Under the pieces are notes generated by a model. It searched no databases. It saw nothing but the letters and a program-made list of their open reading frames with translations, and was not told where the DNA came from. From Proales similis (taxonomy: Eukaryota; Rotifera; Eurotatoria; Ploima; Proalidae), in the NCBI GenBank assembly GCA_019059635.1, contig JAGVRJ010000007.1, positions 1,984,001 through 2,048,000 on the forward strand: 64,000 nt of DNA. Direction: 5' to 3'. Shown here piece after piece: positions 10,466-22,612 of this stretch. Position 1 is the first letter of the stretch. Every line of letters starts with the position of its first letter. Position numbers and translations under genes: made by a program.

Positions 10466-12806
10466 ATGGGCATTGAGAGATTTCGCGATCAGCTGAATAA
10501 AATTGAGTGCGATCAGACGCACAAGACAGAGAGACTCAAGAATTTGATCGCCGATTTGTCCGACTGGTTGGCCAAGTCTGCTGAACAAGATAGGGCGAGT
10601 CGAAATGTTCAATCGAGACGAGCGAGCACAAATCGACAGATTGAACGTCGTCGCATCAAATTCACAAGTTTCGCTGAACGATCCAATCATGCGCTGAATC
10701 AATGGAGCCAAGAGGAAGAGCAAGTCTGCAATCGACAAGAACTGCTCAGCTGCAGGCTGGAGAACAAGCGACTGAGTCGACGCAACGAGCAGCTGAGCGA
10801 AGAGCTAAAGAGCCTTGAAAAGCAGCTGGAAGTCATCCAACAGCGTCTGGAGGACACAAGTCGAGCCGAGCAAGAGTCTCAAGAGCTCAAAGTGCGAACA
10901 GAGGACAAACTGGCCAAGCTGCAGACAAAGGTCGAGAAACTGGAACGAGAGAACGAGTTCAGCGCAAATCGTCTCAGGCGGTACCAAGAGCAGATTGAAG
11001 AGTTTGAAATGGAAAAAGAGGCGCTGAGAAACGAGAACGAGCGGCTGAACGGCGAATTGAAACGCTCCGAGCTAAGCCAGACGGAGCTAAAGGACGAGCT
11101 GAGACGAGCCCGGTCTAGAACGGAGATGCTCGAAATCGAGTTGGCCAAATCGAGCTGTTCGTGCGACAAGCTAGAAGCGCACATTGACAAGTTAAAAATC
11201 GAACGCGACAATCAGATGAAGGCCTGGCAAGAGCTGAGGGCAAAACTGGATGAGCGCAGTTCAGATCTGCGTCAGAGTTGTCTAGAACAAAGAGCGCTGG
11301 AGAAAAAGAATCGGCAATTGATGGCCAAAGTGAAGAGCAAAAGCGCATTTGGCCAGTGCATTCGCAGACAAAATCGATTGCTTCTGAGCAGTCATCGAGC
11401 TCTTCAAGATTTGGCTCGAATCGCCAAGGCCACCAACAAAGATCTGGAATGTGACAACCAACGACTAGTCGAGCGCTCAATCAAACTGAAATGGGAAAAA
11501 ACGCAGCTGTCGGCCGCGTTCAATCGACTGCATTCTCAGCTCGAACAGAAAACAGAGCTGGTGGGAAAGACGCACAAGGCGTTGTGCAGCGAGCAGACGA
11601 GGCAAAGGCAGTCGATGAACCAACAGTTGAGATTCAAAGCCAAATGGATTGCCGACTCGAATCGAAACGCACAGCTGAGCGCCGAATTGACCAAGTCGAT
11701 GCTGAGTCAGCGTAAATTGGAGGCAAATGTTGAGCGTGTGAATGAACTGTTGGCAAATGCCAACACTCAGATCAGCTCGCTTCGCCGGCAGATTGAAATA
11801 CTCAGGAGGCGAATTGAGTCGGAAAAGAGGCAGATTACGTCAGACCGGCAAAAGAGAGTGGAAGATGCTCAAGTACACGCGAGCGAGATCAAGGCCCGAG
11901 AGGCTGAACTGGCCCGTCTCGAGCCGCTTGTTCGCCAATTGGGTCGTGTTTATTTCGAGAGGTGCGTCATAGGCTCCGAGCTGATTAGAAGAAATGATCG
12001 ATGTCGGCTGCTGCAGGCCGAGCTAGATATTTGCCAAACAGTAATAAAGCGAGGCCACGCTCAGTACGATCGGCTCTTGATCCATCTGAATGGGTGCAAA
12101 CGAGCGCTGCACGATGAGCGAAGGAAGCGCGCAATGCAAAGAGACGCTCTACTGGCCGAGCGCGCTCTACTCTGGAGGCTAGACCGCGACCGGCGACGAG
12201 ACTGCGAGGCCAGACTCGCTCTGCTGCAGCAGTTTCTAATTCAATGCCGAGTCCATCGGTGGCGGCAACAGCGGCCGCACATGTGCACCGCTAATGAGTT
12301 CGAGCTCGTGCTCAAAGTGAACGCGCTTCAAAAGCGACTGTGCTCGCAAGCGGAGAAGTGCGCCGACAGAGAGCTGCTCACACGTGTGAATGAGCGTTTT
12401 AAATGCGAGCTCGAACAGCTGAGAGCACAGCTCGGTCAACAACAAGCTCGCTCGCTAGCTGGCCGTGCGGCCCGTGCTTCTCTCCAGCGCCGACTTAAGG
12501 TAAGCTCGCAAATAATTGAGCCGCCCAAAGCGTTCGATTCATCTACACACCTTCTTTTCATCCGTCGTCCATGCGTTCATCAATCGACCATTCCTCCCTC
12601 ATCAAAACAAACACTCGCAACTAAACTACTCACTTCTAATGCACATGCACGCACACACACACACACGCGCGGGCGCACACAAACGATGCACTCTAATGAA
12701 CACGAACGAACTAAAGGCGGCGTTGGCAGAGAATGGCATGCTCGTTCAGAAATCTGACCAGCAGCAGGGGCGGACCTGTAAAGTCAGAGAAAGCAAAACG
12801 CAATGA
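10466..12806 (+). CDS. CFAP58: Cilia- and flagella-associated protein 58 (coiled coil)
   Basis: Axonemal/centriolar coiled-coil protein needed for sperm flagella and motile cilia in other animals. A single 2.03-kb exon (10466-12499) is almost entirely coiled coil, ending at a good donor. A second exon at 12717-12806 keeps frame and gives 707 residues, against 872 in human. Family matches lie in the C-terminal third: GSELIRRNDRCRLLQAE followed by a K-x-G-x-x-Q-Y segment, corresponding to the human GTQLVRRNDE...KGESQY region; and VHRWRQQ followed by VLKVNALQKRL, corresponding to human VHRWRKL...IQKIHTLQKRL. The first ATG in frame is 10466; the frame is open further upstream without an ATG, so an earlier exon is possible. 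The last exon is uncertain because the region is low complexity, and the conserved vertebrate tail is not recognised. Confidence 0.82.
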
Positions 12807-14249
12807 ACTTCAGAGGCCGCAAACAGCCGCAGGGAGCATTATAAACAACATATACACTGGCTCAAATGAATCAGAGAGAGAGAGAGAGGCTGAAGTAACG
12901 AGCGGAACTGAAAGAGGCCAAAAAGATCAAAACTCTAAACGGACGTCATTAATCGAGCCGAGCCCTCTATCTGGCGAGCATTTGCACTTTAGCTTCTTCT
13001 TTTTTTTTATGTAATTTAGATTAAAAAGGAGTACTGCTGCTGCTCTACTGCTGCTCTTCTCAAACTGCTGGTGGTGGCGTGCAATGGGAAAAAGATAGCG
13101 CATCATTTAAATGATTGATTAATTCTTTTGCTGCCAGATCAAGCGGTCTTGGTAAATGCACTCGAGCCCTGAGGCTGGCTGGCCGCCCACTCTCGTATAA
13201 ATAGCGTCCGTGCCCTGGCTCAATTCTCATTCCTTGCTCTTGTTTCACTCAACACCGCATTGAGACGATCGTCAAGCTTCTCACCATCCAATTTCTCTTT
13301 CTCAAAGTGATTCATCGGGCAATGTCTGCTGCGGCTGCTACTTTTCATTTTTCGAAAATCAAAGCAAGAATTTCGTAAACAATATAAATTATTATAATCT
13401 ATTTGCCGTCGGATTCTGGCTGCGAGTGTGAATAAATTAGGTTATTTGGCCTGTAATTGTTGATCAGAGGAGGAGGCAAGAGTGTGGAAGCTCGAGAAAA
13501 GAACAAAGAAAAGGCAAGAAAAGAGAGCGAGCCGGAGATTTCAAGTCGACAGCGTCTCGATGATGATGAGCCGGATGGGCGATCAATATTAATCGTTCTA
13601 ATCTTATTTGCATGCGCTCTCATTTATTAATTACAACGACTCTGAAGATGATGATGATGATAGTGGCGATGATCAAGACGATGAAGGCTCGCAACACAAA
13701 TGTCTGGCACGCGCCGACTTGGTTGCGCGCGCGGTCTTGCAAGCGAGTCGTCTACCAGTTTGTTTAGTAAGAAGCCGAGCAGCGAGTAGAGGCACGTCAG
13801 GCCAGAATTCGAACAGAAGCCGACCAAAGGCCGGCTGAGGCCTTTCTATTCGCTGATGGCCTGCCATTTGTTGTTATCTCGGCTCTTGCCTTGATGGCAA
13901 ACGCGGCGCCTAGACCAACTTTTTATGATAATTCAACTGTATTCGTTCATTATGTTCACGGCTTTCAATCAATAAAATCGATGATAAGAGTGAGCGGACG
14001 GTCGACCCAGCTCGCCGCTTTCCTTCTCCCCTTTATTGCTTGCTCGCTCTCTGTGGCTTGGATGTTGCTTATTTCATCCTCCCAAACTTTTTCAAAGTCG
14101 AGCAAGCCGTTCGCTTGTTTGATTTTCGCTTCGTTTTTGACCTCTTCTCTTTGCCTCTCTCTTTTTATTTCTTTTAAAATTAATTTGCCCGACCTCGTCT
14201 TTAGATTCGGTCGCGTCCGCCTTTGCATGTTCGATTCGCTGCTTCATAA
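12807..14249. other. Intergenic region with TATA promoter and low-complexity DNA
   Basis: Contains a (GA)n tract near 12873-12887, a CTG-rich patch near 13035, a GAT repeat near 13645-13660 and one clear TATA box (listed separately). It probably holds the promoter and 5' leader of the INPP5A-like gene. No protein-coding gene is supported. Confidence 0.45.
13195..13202 (+). promoter_or_regulatory. TATA box
   Basis: A perfect TATAAATA stands in a GC-richer setting, with a plausible start site about 30 bp downstream near 13225-13235. The next plus-strand gene is INPP5A (ATG at 14250), which would need a spliced or long leader. An 18-codon frame starting near 13323 is too short to call. Confidence 0.45.
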
Positions 14250-16796
14250 ATGGCTCGGCTCTCAAACGTGTTGCTCATAACAGCCAATGTTGGAACCATA
14301 TTCGAAAAGGTAACTTGCCCAACCCCTTGCGCTAAATGATGATCACGCAACTGAATTGTCCAGCTGGACGTTCTGCACGAGCCATGGATGAGTCAGTTCA
14401 CAGCGGTAAGCACTGAATATTGCTAAACAGCTGCAAACCAAATACCAATCAGTTGATTTGTGTGACGCAGAAAGTGCAAGAGTCAGCGCCGGAGTTCATT
14501 GCTCTGCACATGCAGGAGGTCGGCGGCAAGAACTACAAAGAATCGATGCAGTCAATAACCGTGTTCATCAAGTAAGAGAGCCGCTTGTCCAAATTTCGAG
14601 TTCGTCCTCACTCTAAATTGCTCGACCTTCAGGCGAATGCTGAACGAAAAGTGTCTGCAGGCCTACGACAAATGCTTCTTTGCCATCGACTCGGACTTCA
14701 CTGACGAGTCGACGTTCACGGTAAGCGTCTGTCGCTTTGTCACTTTTTCCCTTTCTTATCGCTTTGCGTCTGTTGGCAGAGTCTGGCGAATCTCTATTTT
14801 GTGCGAAACACGATACCCAGCGCCGACGTGCAAATATTCAACTTCAAGCGTAAGCAGACGATCAGGCCTGTCCCAGCCGCATTAATTTGAATTGCGAACG
14901 TAGAGGCTCGATTCGACCAGTGCGCAGGCCGGTCGGTGTTCAGCGGGAATCTAAAGGACAACGCCTGGATAAACAAACGCCGCTTTCCGAGAGATCTCTT
15001 CAAAAACGTGAGCCAAACGCTGTCCAACTCCGTCGCGAGAGCGAACCTCAAACTCAGTATTTGTCTCTAGTTCTCATGGTCCCGCAAAGGCTTCATCCAA
15101 ACAAGGTGGCGCATCGCTAATGAGTAAGCACCAAAGCAGCTCTGCTCTTTCCTTTATTGTGTGCTCAGGCTCTAACGGCCGTTCAAATAGAGAGTTCGAT
15201 CTGGTCAATATTCACCTGTTCCACGATCCGTCGAATTTGATCGCACTCAACTCGGTCAGTCGATTTGTGCCCTTCTCGCCTCTTTGCTTGCCAATTGTAA
15301 TTCACTTTGACAGACTCCGTCTGCATACAGCGAGAATAGGAAGAGGGCGCTCAAGTTCTGCATGCAGCACTTGGCCGAGTCTGGCCTCGACGCCAACAGT
15401 TATTTTAGTATTTTCGGCGATTTCAACTTTCGTCTTGACTTGGCCTCGTTGATCCGGGTAAGCGGCTCGCTTCGTTGGCCTGTTCTCTGACCGCTCTAAA
15501 ACGGTCGTGTTCTCTTACTTGCAAAGGACTACTCGAACGAGTCGGACTCGATCCAGACCAAAGACACGAACGACAGACTTCTGCGGCTTGTCTGCAAGCT
15601 CACCGACAAGGACGTGTTTACCATCGAAGAGAAGATGTTCAAGTGGCACCACGACTATCCGGTGCAGAGTGTGCACCACGATGTAAGTCCGCTCCGGCTC
15701 GGCTCAACGCGCGTCTCTTAACGAATTAAACAAGCTGCAAAAGTACGACATCGAACTGGCACTTTGCGATGAGCCGCTGCTCCACGAACTGGACATCAGC
15801 TTCCCGCCGAGCTATCCGTTCATGGAAGAGCCAGAGCATCCGAGCGAATACATGGAGTCGCGCTGCCCGTCCTGGTGCGATCGAATTGTCCTCAGCGAGC
15901 CGTTCAAGCGGCTAATCCAAAGCGAGCAGCACGAGTACGGCATGCTCGGCGAGGCGGTCTGCATGGGCGATCACAAGCCCATATTCGTCAGCTTTTCTCG
16001 TCGGCAGCAGCCAGACCCGGCGTCGTCCAGGGTCGATCCGAACAACAATCAGCTAAGCAACAACAGCGAGACCATAAACAGCAGCAGCGCAAACCCGGTG
16101 AGAGCCAGTCAACTCGGCTGCGACTCTACGTTGCTGGTAAACAGCGTGGCCACGGACTTGTCCATTGCGCAGACGGACGTGCACGACTTTGCTTTATTCA
16201 AAAATCTCGAGCCGCTGAAGCATTTAGGCGAACTGGACATTTACCATCGCTATGAGCTGCGCGACCTGGACGAGTCGAGCGGCAGAGAGGCGCACTTGTG
16301 CCTGAACGAATTCTGCGACTCGATAGTCGAGCTCATACTTCAACTGAACACGCTGCGCGAGAGGCCCGAACGTCTGGTCTATCTCGACGACTGTGTGGGC
16401 CTTCGAGAGTGCAAGTGTCTGAGCGAGCTGTTTGCGCCCAGTGTCCGCAGTCGCCTCTATTTTCTGGCCTTTTTCAAAAACCAGCTCAGCGGCAACTTCT
16501 TCAAACTCAAGCACTTGCTCGCCTGGTTCGGTGCCAAGCAAGAATGGCTGCGCAAACAGCTTGGCCTTGACGTCGATGCGCCACTTGAGCAAGTCAACAT
16601 CGAACCCAACGAACTCTTCAAGCCATTCGACGTGTCAATCAAATCGCTCATTCTGCTGCAACAAATCCAACGCTTCCTCAATCTGCGATGTACTCAGAGT
16701 TTGTTCAGCATCCACGCGGCCACTCTCGACTCCAACAACAACAGCAGCAGCAGCGAAGAGCACGACAACAGCAGTGACCAATTGGAACGCCTTTAG
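14250..16796 (+). CDS. INPP5A: Type I inositol polyphosphate 5-phosphatase with long C-terminal extension
   Basis: Hydrolyses the 5-phosphate of Ins(1,4,5)P3 and so ends calcium signals. Eleven exons (14250-14309, 14364-14405, 14471-14571, 14633-14720, 14780-14849, 14904-15007, 15071-15123, 15191-15254, 15314-15457, 15527-15682, 15735-16796) stay in frame and give 647 residues. Signatures of the 5-phosphatase fold: ITANVGTIFE at the N-terminus, ALHMQEVGGKN, the catalytic IFGDFNFRLD, CPSWCDRI and GDHKPIF. The core ends near residue 380. Residues about 381-647 have no counterpart in human INPP5A (412 residues): a Ser/Asn-rich linker, then a predicted helical domain containing FLAFFKNQLSGNFFKLKHLL, then an Asn/Ser-rich tail. 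The vertebrate C-terminal CAAX prenylation motif is missing, so membrane targeting must differ or use another route. Confidence 0.93.
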
Positions 16797-17436
16797 GAAC
16801 AGCAACAAACAGTAGCCACTGTAAAGCGGGCCCTCTAGTCGTGCGGCTCTTTCGACTTTTGTTTTATTCGACACCCAATAGGCGAAATGTGTGGCCACCG
16901 ACAAGGTTGCATGACCTTGACAATATAGTTCGACTGCGGCCAGTCTGCGCAAAGCCTCATAGGAACCGTGTAAATCTCCAATCGAATCTTCCTCTTTTCT
17001 CCTCGCGCGCCTTTTCATCAGCGTCTCCTTGGCCGCCTCATCATTTTTTTTTAAATTGCATTGAGAGTCTGGCGTAATCCTGGCGTAGAATTTTTTCTAT
17101 TTCTCTTCTTTTATTCACTTTTTACATTCAATTGAATAGATTTGAATTGCCTTCCGGAACTCTCTTGCGGTCTTAAATTGCAGTTGTGTTTGAAGTGATC
17201 GACACTTGGATCATTTTTTTTTTTAGTTTTTGAAATATTTCGATCAAATCTAAGCTCGATATTGGGCGAGATGATCAAATCTGCACTGCTCACGAGTTGA
17301 GACCAACACGTATGCGTTGATTAACTTCGTTAGGTTCGTTGACGTCATCTCGATGATAGACGACGTCGTTGTCATTGTCCTGTTGGTAACGAAAAAAGAG
17401 CAGCGAAGAGCTCTGAACCACTTGAATGCGTCCGGC

Positions 17437-17475
<39 letters not shown>

Positions 17476-18122
17476 CGGGCGTTGACAAGCAAAAGCGCGA
17501 ATCAGCTTAGAGAGGGCAGCGAGAAAAGCGGGGAAAAAGGGACGGGCCGGGGAGGAAAAGGAGCCGCCTGGGTGAGGTCGGCTACCTGAGCGGCTCAGTG
17601 AGGGACGGGCAAAGAGCGCAGCAAAGCACAGAGTGTTGCCTTGCACGAATCCGGTATTGACCAAGAGTGCAAATTCCGCCTGCCAACCTAGCGGTGCTTC
17701 ATATTTACATAATAAATGCAATAGCGAATGCAACACGGCCGGCGAGTGAAGCTCGCTCGCTTTTTGATGGCTCGTAACCAAGCTTGAACGCTCATTCGCT
17801 GCGTGCGTAGATTATGCGCATGCGATTGCAAGCGAATTATCATTGCCCGTTTCAAACATCAAAACTTGATTGAATGATCGCTTCAACGCCGCTGTCGGCA
17901 GCCGCCCGGTCTGGCTTGGCTCCACTCTCTCTCTCTCTTTCTCTCACGCTCTCTGGCTCATTCAGCCATTGCGTTCTTCTTCTCTCTGCCTGAATCGTTA
18001 TCACTGCGTGGAGCTGGTCCAACTCAGAGCTGCCTCGCTTTACTCGTCATTGGCATTTTTCTTCTCTAAATTGCGATTCACTTTATCGGTCTATTACTCG
18101 CATTGGCTTAGACGCATGGAGA
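16797..18122. other. Intergenic region with GA microsatellite
   Basis: Holds the 3' UTR of the INPP5A-like gene, an uninterrupted (GA)n run (listed separately) and CT-rich sequence near 17925-17955. No coding gene is supported; the open frames here are low complexity. Confidence 0.4.
17441..17473. repeat. (GA)n microsatellite
   Basis: Sixteen uninterrupted GA units, the longest perfect dinucleotide run noticed in the window. Confidence 0.95.
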
Positions 18123-20180
18123 ATGTCGCTGTCGAGCGAAAAGGCCTACGAGACATTAAAACTACCTTTAGGTTGGCCCCTTTACCCGACCGCACGCTTT
18201 GGCTCGTCGCTGACAGTTCTGACTTTAGGCGCCTCAAAGGATGCCATCGAGAGGAGTTATAGAAAACTGGCAGCCAAATGCCACCCGAGCGTAAAAAGCA
18301 ATCCGGACACATTAAAGGTAAACTAAGCGAGAATTTAAATGGCCGATCAGAGCTCCTAACGGCGACTGGTGAAGAAATTCCGACTAGTGAGTCTCGCCTT
18401 CAGAAAACTGACGTCAAACGATCGCGAAGAGAAGGAGATGAATCTTGTGAGTGACGACTGCTCTGTTCGGCTTTTTCGTTTTGTTCATTCGCTTGCACGC
18501 ATTTCAGAACGACATGTTCGAACAGTACACCCAGGTCTGCAGCAGAAAGAGCGAGTGCGAAACAAAGAGCTGTGACAGCAGGGCCGTGTGTGCGGACCAG
18601 GTCAACAAGGGCAACTCTGCGAGAAGGCAGTTAAAAAAGAGCACTGCAGCAGAACAAGAAGAAGAAGAAGAAGAGGAGTTGGATGAAGACCAAGAACGCG
18701 ACCCGGAGCAGCGTCAAGTAACTTGTCCCTTATCCGAGCTCTCTACACCACAGGCCACTCAGACTCGGGCCAATTCACGATTTCAAAAGGAGAGAATAAA
18801 CATGCTTGTTCGCAAACTTGGCCAGAAAGGCAACCGTTACGCGAGCGAGGGTCGCTACGAGGACGCAGTCAGAGTGTTCAGCGAGGCGCTTCTCAAAGAG
18901 CCGAACGATCCGCGTCTGTACGGAAACCGGTCATTTTGCTTCGACAAACTGGAAGAATTCAGCGAGTAAGAAGCGACGAGCAGCCTTTGTCAAGCGTGCT
19001 TGGTCATCCACGTTTGGTCTAGAGCTCTGAACGACGCTGAAATGGCACTGGAGCTGATGCCCGACTGGCCGAAGGGTCATTTTAGACGAGGCCGCGCTCT
19101 GGCCGGCCTCAAGCTTTACAGAGAAGCCGAACAAGCGTTCGAGCGAGTTCGCCTATTCGACGTCGCTCATCCTGAACTTGAAAGTGAAATATTTCAGGTG
19201 CGAGTGGCGCAGCTTCAAGAAATGGGCTTTAGCAGAGAGCGATCGGAAATTGCCGCGTCGCGCTACGAAAACGTCGAGGCCGCTCTGGAGGCCATGTGCT
19301 CAAACTCAAAGGGCGATCGATGTAAGACGAACAGGATCAAGCTCAGCTGACTGCTGCTTCAACTTCTTTCTTCTTAAAAGCCACAGACAGCTGCTCGGAT
19401 CTCGACGGCCAAGACGGTGAAAGTGAAAATGAATACAATTGGTCAGGTAGGCTCTGGTCTTTGGGCCGATGCGTGCAAACGTGATTTGCAGTTTTCCAAG
19501 TTAACTCAGCCGCCGAGCTGGTTCAAGCCGAACTGAGCGAAATGAGAGTGAGCGTCGAGGAACAGTCAAAAAGCAATAATCAACATTCAACAATAAAAAA
19601 GTCAACCTCACTGTGGGTGGGCAACGTCGACCCGACCGTCGAAGAAGAAGAGCTTTCTAGAATATTTGGCGCACACGGCGAGCTGAGCAATGTGCGATGC
19701 TTGCCCGAGAAGTATTGCGCGTTTGTCAATTTTAAGCGAAAAGAAGACGCCCAGAGTGCCCTCAAGGCCCTCCAGGTAATTCAGCCGACCGGCTCTATTG
19801 CACGCCTCGCGCTGACTTGCTGATCGACAGGGAAGCTTCGTCCACGGTCAAAAGCTGCTCATCAAATACCCGGATAACCCGAACACGGCCATTCTGGGCA
19901 GTCTGGCCCTCAAAAAGAAGTGAGCTCTCTCCAATCGCATTCCATGTTCGTGTCCAGAGCTCAATGCCCGCTCGTAAATGGTGCCAGGTCTGATAAAAAA
20001 GGAGGCGAGAAGCCAGGAAGAAGAGCGGCAGAGAGAGAAGAGACGAGCAAGCCGAGCGGACCAGTGAACGGCAACGAGTGCTATTTCTGGCGCACGACCG
20101 GCTGCCTCTATGCGGACAAATGCCGCTATCTGCATATAAAAAAGAACAGAGGCATCGACCGCAAGCCCTGGCACAAATGA
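18123..20180 (+). CDS. J-like / TPR / UBA / RRM / CCCH-finger multidomain protein
   Basis: Nine exons (18123-18171, 18229-18317, 18375-18446, 18508-18965, 19023-19321, 19381-19446, 19492-19775, 19831-19919, 19988-20180) give 462 residues. Residues 1-70 look like a J domain (YETLKLPLGAS, then RSYRKLAAKCHPS), but the catalytic HPD is HPS. A Glu-rich acidic stretch follows, then TPR helices (GNRYASEGRYEDAVRVFSEAL onward), then a UBA-like segment LQEMGFSRERSEIAASRY. An RRM has RNP2 LWVGNVD and RNP1 KYCAFVNF. A C-terminal CCCH finger spaces its ligands C-x7-C-x5-C-x3-H. The set suggests an RNA-bound co-chaperone or adaptor, which is inference. I do not recognise a named orthologue with this exact order. 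Parts are shared with TTC31-like and other TPR proteins. Confidence 0.8.
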
Positions 20181-22554
20181 CCCGTCGGTATTTGGACCCA
20201 ATCCAGAGCAAAAGTTTCTAAATTCGATAAACTTAAACCAGTAAACCAGCAATCATGTGAAGCCAAAACAGTAAATGATTAAGATTAAGATGATGATGAT
20301 GATCACGATAGAGCGTTTTAATTTAATGATTATGTGGATTCGATCCGAAGAGAATAAATATTTTGCAATCCAATCTCTGGCGCCTTCTTTATTTTTCTGC
20401 CCGACTCTTGTCTCCGTTGTTCGCTAATAGTTCTGGCTGGGCTTGGTTTATGCTGATGACACATTGTCGATTTGTGCTTGAGGTCGTACTCGGCAGCGAT
20501 GTGAGTCAATTCCTCGCAGACGAGAGGCTCGTGTGATTGAAAGCAAAATAGAAACAGAGAGAGAGAGAGAAACGGAGCGAGGCATTGGAAGAGAGAGAGA
20601 GAGAGTGCGACAAGTCGATCGAGAGCTTTGTCAACACCATTTCGAACGCATGCAATCGATTGTTCAGAGACTGCTTGCTTCCAAGACGCAAGCCAATTTT
20701 TGAACTAACCCAACCCAACACTAGTCTAGTCAACACGACTAGTCAATTCGATTTGGTTAGTTTATCGAGTTTCACGCGAACGCTTGCATGTAATCAACTT
20801 TTGTTTGCCGCTCATTTCTGGTATTAGCCTGTAATAGGAGGAGTGGTAGCATTGGCATCAGCAGGAACAGCAGCTGCCGCCAGTGAGGCGCAAAAGCAAC
20901 ATCATCAGCAAGTATTGTAATAAAGCGCTATTGAACCGAACGCACACAAGTAATCGATCACACACGTCCGTCCGTCGGTACGTACGTGCTACGCCTGTCT
21001 CACTCGCAAGAACCAGAGGAGCTGAGCCGCTGTTCGCTTTGACTCAATACTCATCGCAGCGATTGGCCGCCTCCGATTCAGCATTGTTCGTGGTGGTGGT
21101 GAAGTTCTCAAGTTAAATTCTGCTTGAAAGCGCTCGTAAGGCTTCGAGTATTATGGAGAGCGCGCGTGCGGCCCTAATTAACTGCTGTTTGCGCTGCCGT
21201 CGGTAGAGACGGTTATGATGATGATCGAGGTGCAGGAGGAGGAGGAGGAGGAGGTGGTGGTGGTGTATCGGGCGCTTCATTTATTAAGATTAGCAGAGAG
21301 ACTAGCGCGCTAAGCTCTCCCAACTTGGTAATTGAGCCTAAAATAGAGCTAATCGACGAGAGTCTTGCATCGCTTATGAATACACGATGATGATCGCAAT
21401 GAGATCAGTCGGAGCCAAAACGTTCACCCACATTCTCAATATGAGCGCACAAAGGTAGCGGGGCAGATGCCGAATCCGCATCAGGCAACAGTTTCAAGAG
21501 TTGATTGAACTCTACGCGTCTAAGCCGTCATCACTGCCACCGCCCTGAACCCTCTTGCTCGCTCTCTTGATCATCTCGCAGAGCAATCAAAAGTGCTCGG
21601 TCCTAATCGCTCCGGCTTGTACCAATTGCTGTCGGCGATTAGTTACGAGCCAGTCAAGCGCATGAATATATTTATGAGTTTAACTTGCGCGTCGGCCAAC
21701 AAGCTGGTAATGAACGTCAAACAGACATTTAGTTCCATTTGAACAACAGCTCGTCTGTCTGTAAGAGGCGTTCTCTAAACACTTCAGCACCTTGACTGCG
21801 TTCTCTCTTCAGCACCTTCTCGTCTCTCTCTCTCTCTGGGCTTCCCGCAGCCGCAGCTTGCCTTATCTGGTTCTTTCTCTCTCTCTCTCTCTCCCGCTTG
21901 CTCGCTCGCTTTTTTCTCTCTTTTCGCATCAACTAAATATCGGCGGCGCACTTAGCGACTCAAATCGCGACTTGATTTATATTCGAGCGAGATGCCAAGT
22001 GCCGAATATTCATTTTATGTAAATAGCGTCGGCCGTGCCTGACGCAAACAGAACAAGGAGAGAGGCCGTTTATTATAATAGAAGAAGAGATGCAATTCAA
22101 TTTCTGTCGCAATCAATTCGCTTGTGAATTGCTGACTCATCGCCGCTCGGTCATTCGGGTCCATTGCTGCTTTCTATTTGACTGCGAGGTCCTTAAATAA
22201 TTTGGCATTTTTCGAATATTGCATTTCAACTGCACGAAAAGCCACACACTCTCATCGGTGCGATCGACATTGTCATGTTAAATAATTGTCGCCAATATTC
22301 CTGCGACCAAGCGAAATGGCAAAGAGAAATTGAAGCACGCAAAACTGATTCCTTCGAGAGAGCCAGCGGCAGAAGAGGCAGGAAGAGAGAAAGACATCAT
22401 CAACAGAAATAATTTACGCGCCCAATTTAGTCCAATAGATTAGAGCCGTTGTTAAATCGACTGATCGAGCCGTTTTAGTCGCTCTTCTAGTCTCAATTAC
22501 AGAGCGACAGAGAGAAAGACGCACTTTTAGACTTGAAACGGTGCCTTTCAGAAC
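20181..22554. other. Long upstream region of the SLO2 channel gene
   Basis: About 2.3 kb with no supported coding exon. It holds an AATAAA near 20353 for the preceding gene, (GA) tracts at about 20557-20605, GGA/GGT repeats at about 21236-21262, CT tracts at about 21818-21893, and TAAATAGCGTC near 22020, which resembles the TATA region at 13198. The first exon or exons of the channel probably lie here but could not be assigned. Confidence 0.4.
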
Positions 22555-22612
22555 CGTTTTGGGCGAGTATTTGGCATTTGAGTGCGGCCGACCGAATGGA
22601 CAGGAGCGAAAT

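Noticed and set aside
13323-13379. 18-codon frame MSAAAATF downstream of the TATA box
   Set aside because: Too short and without conservation evidence; it may lie in a leader.
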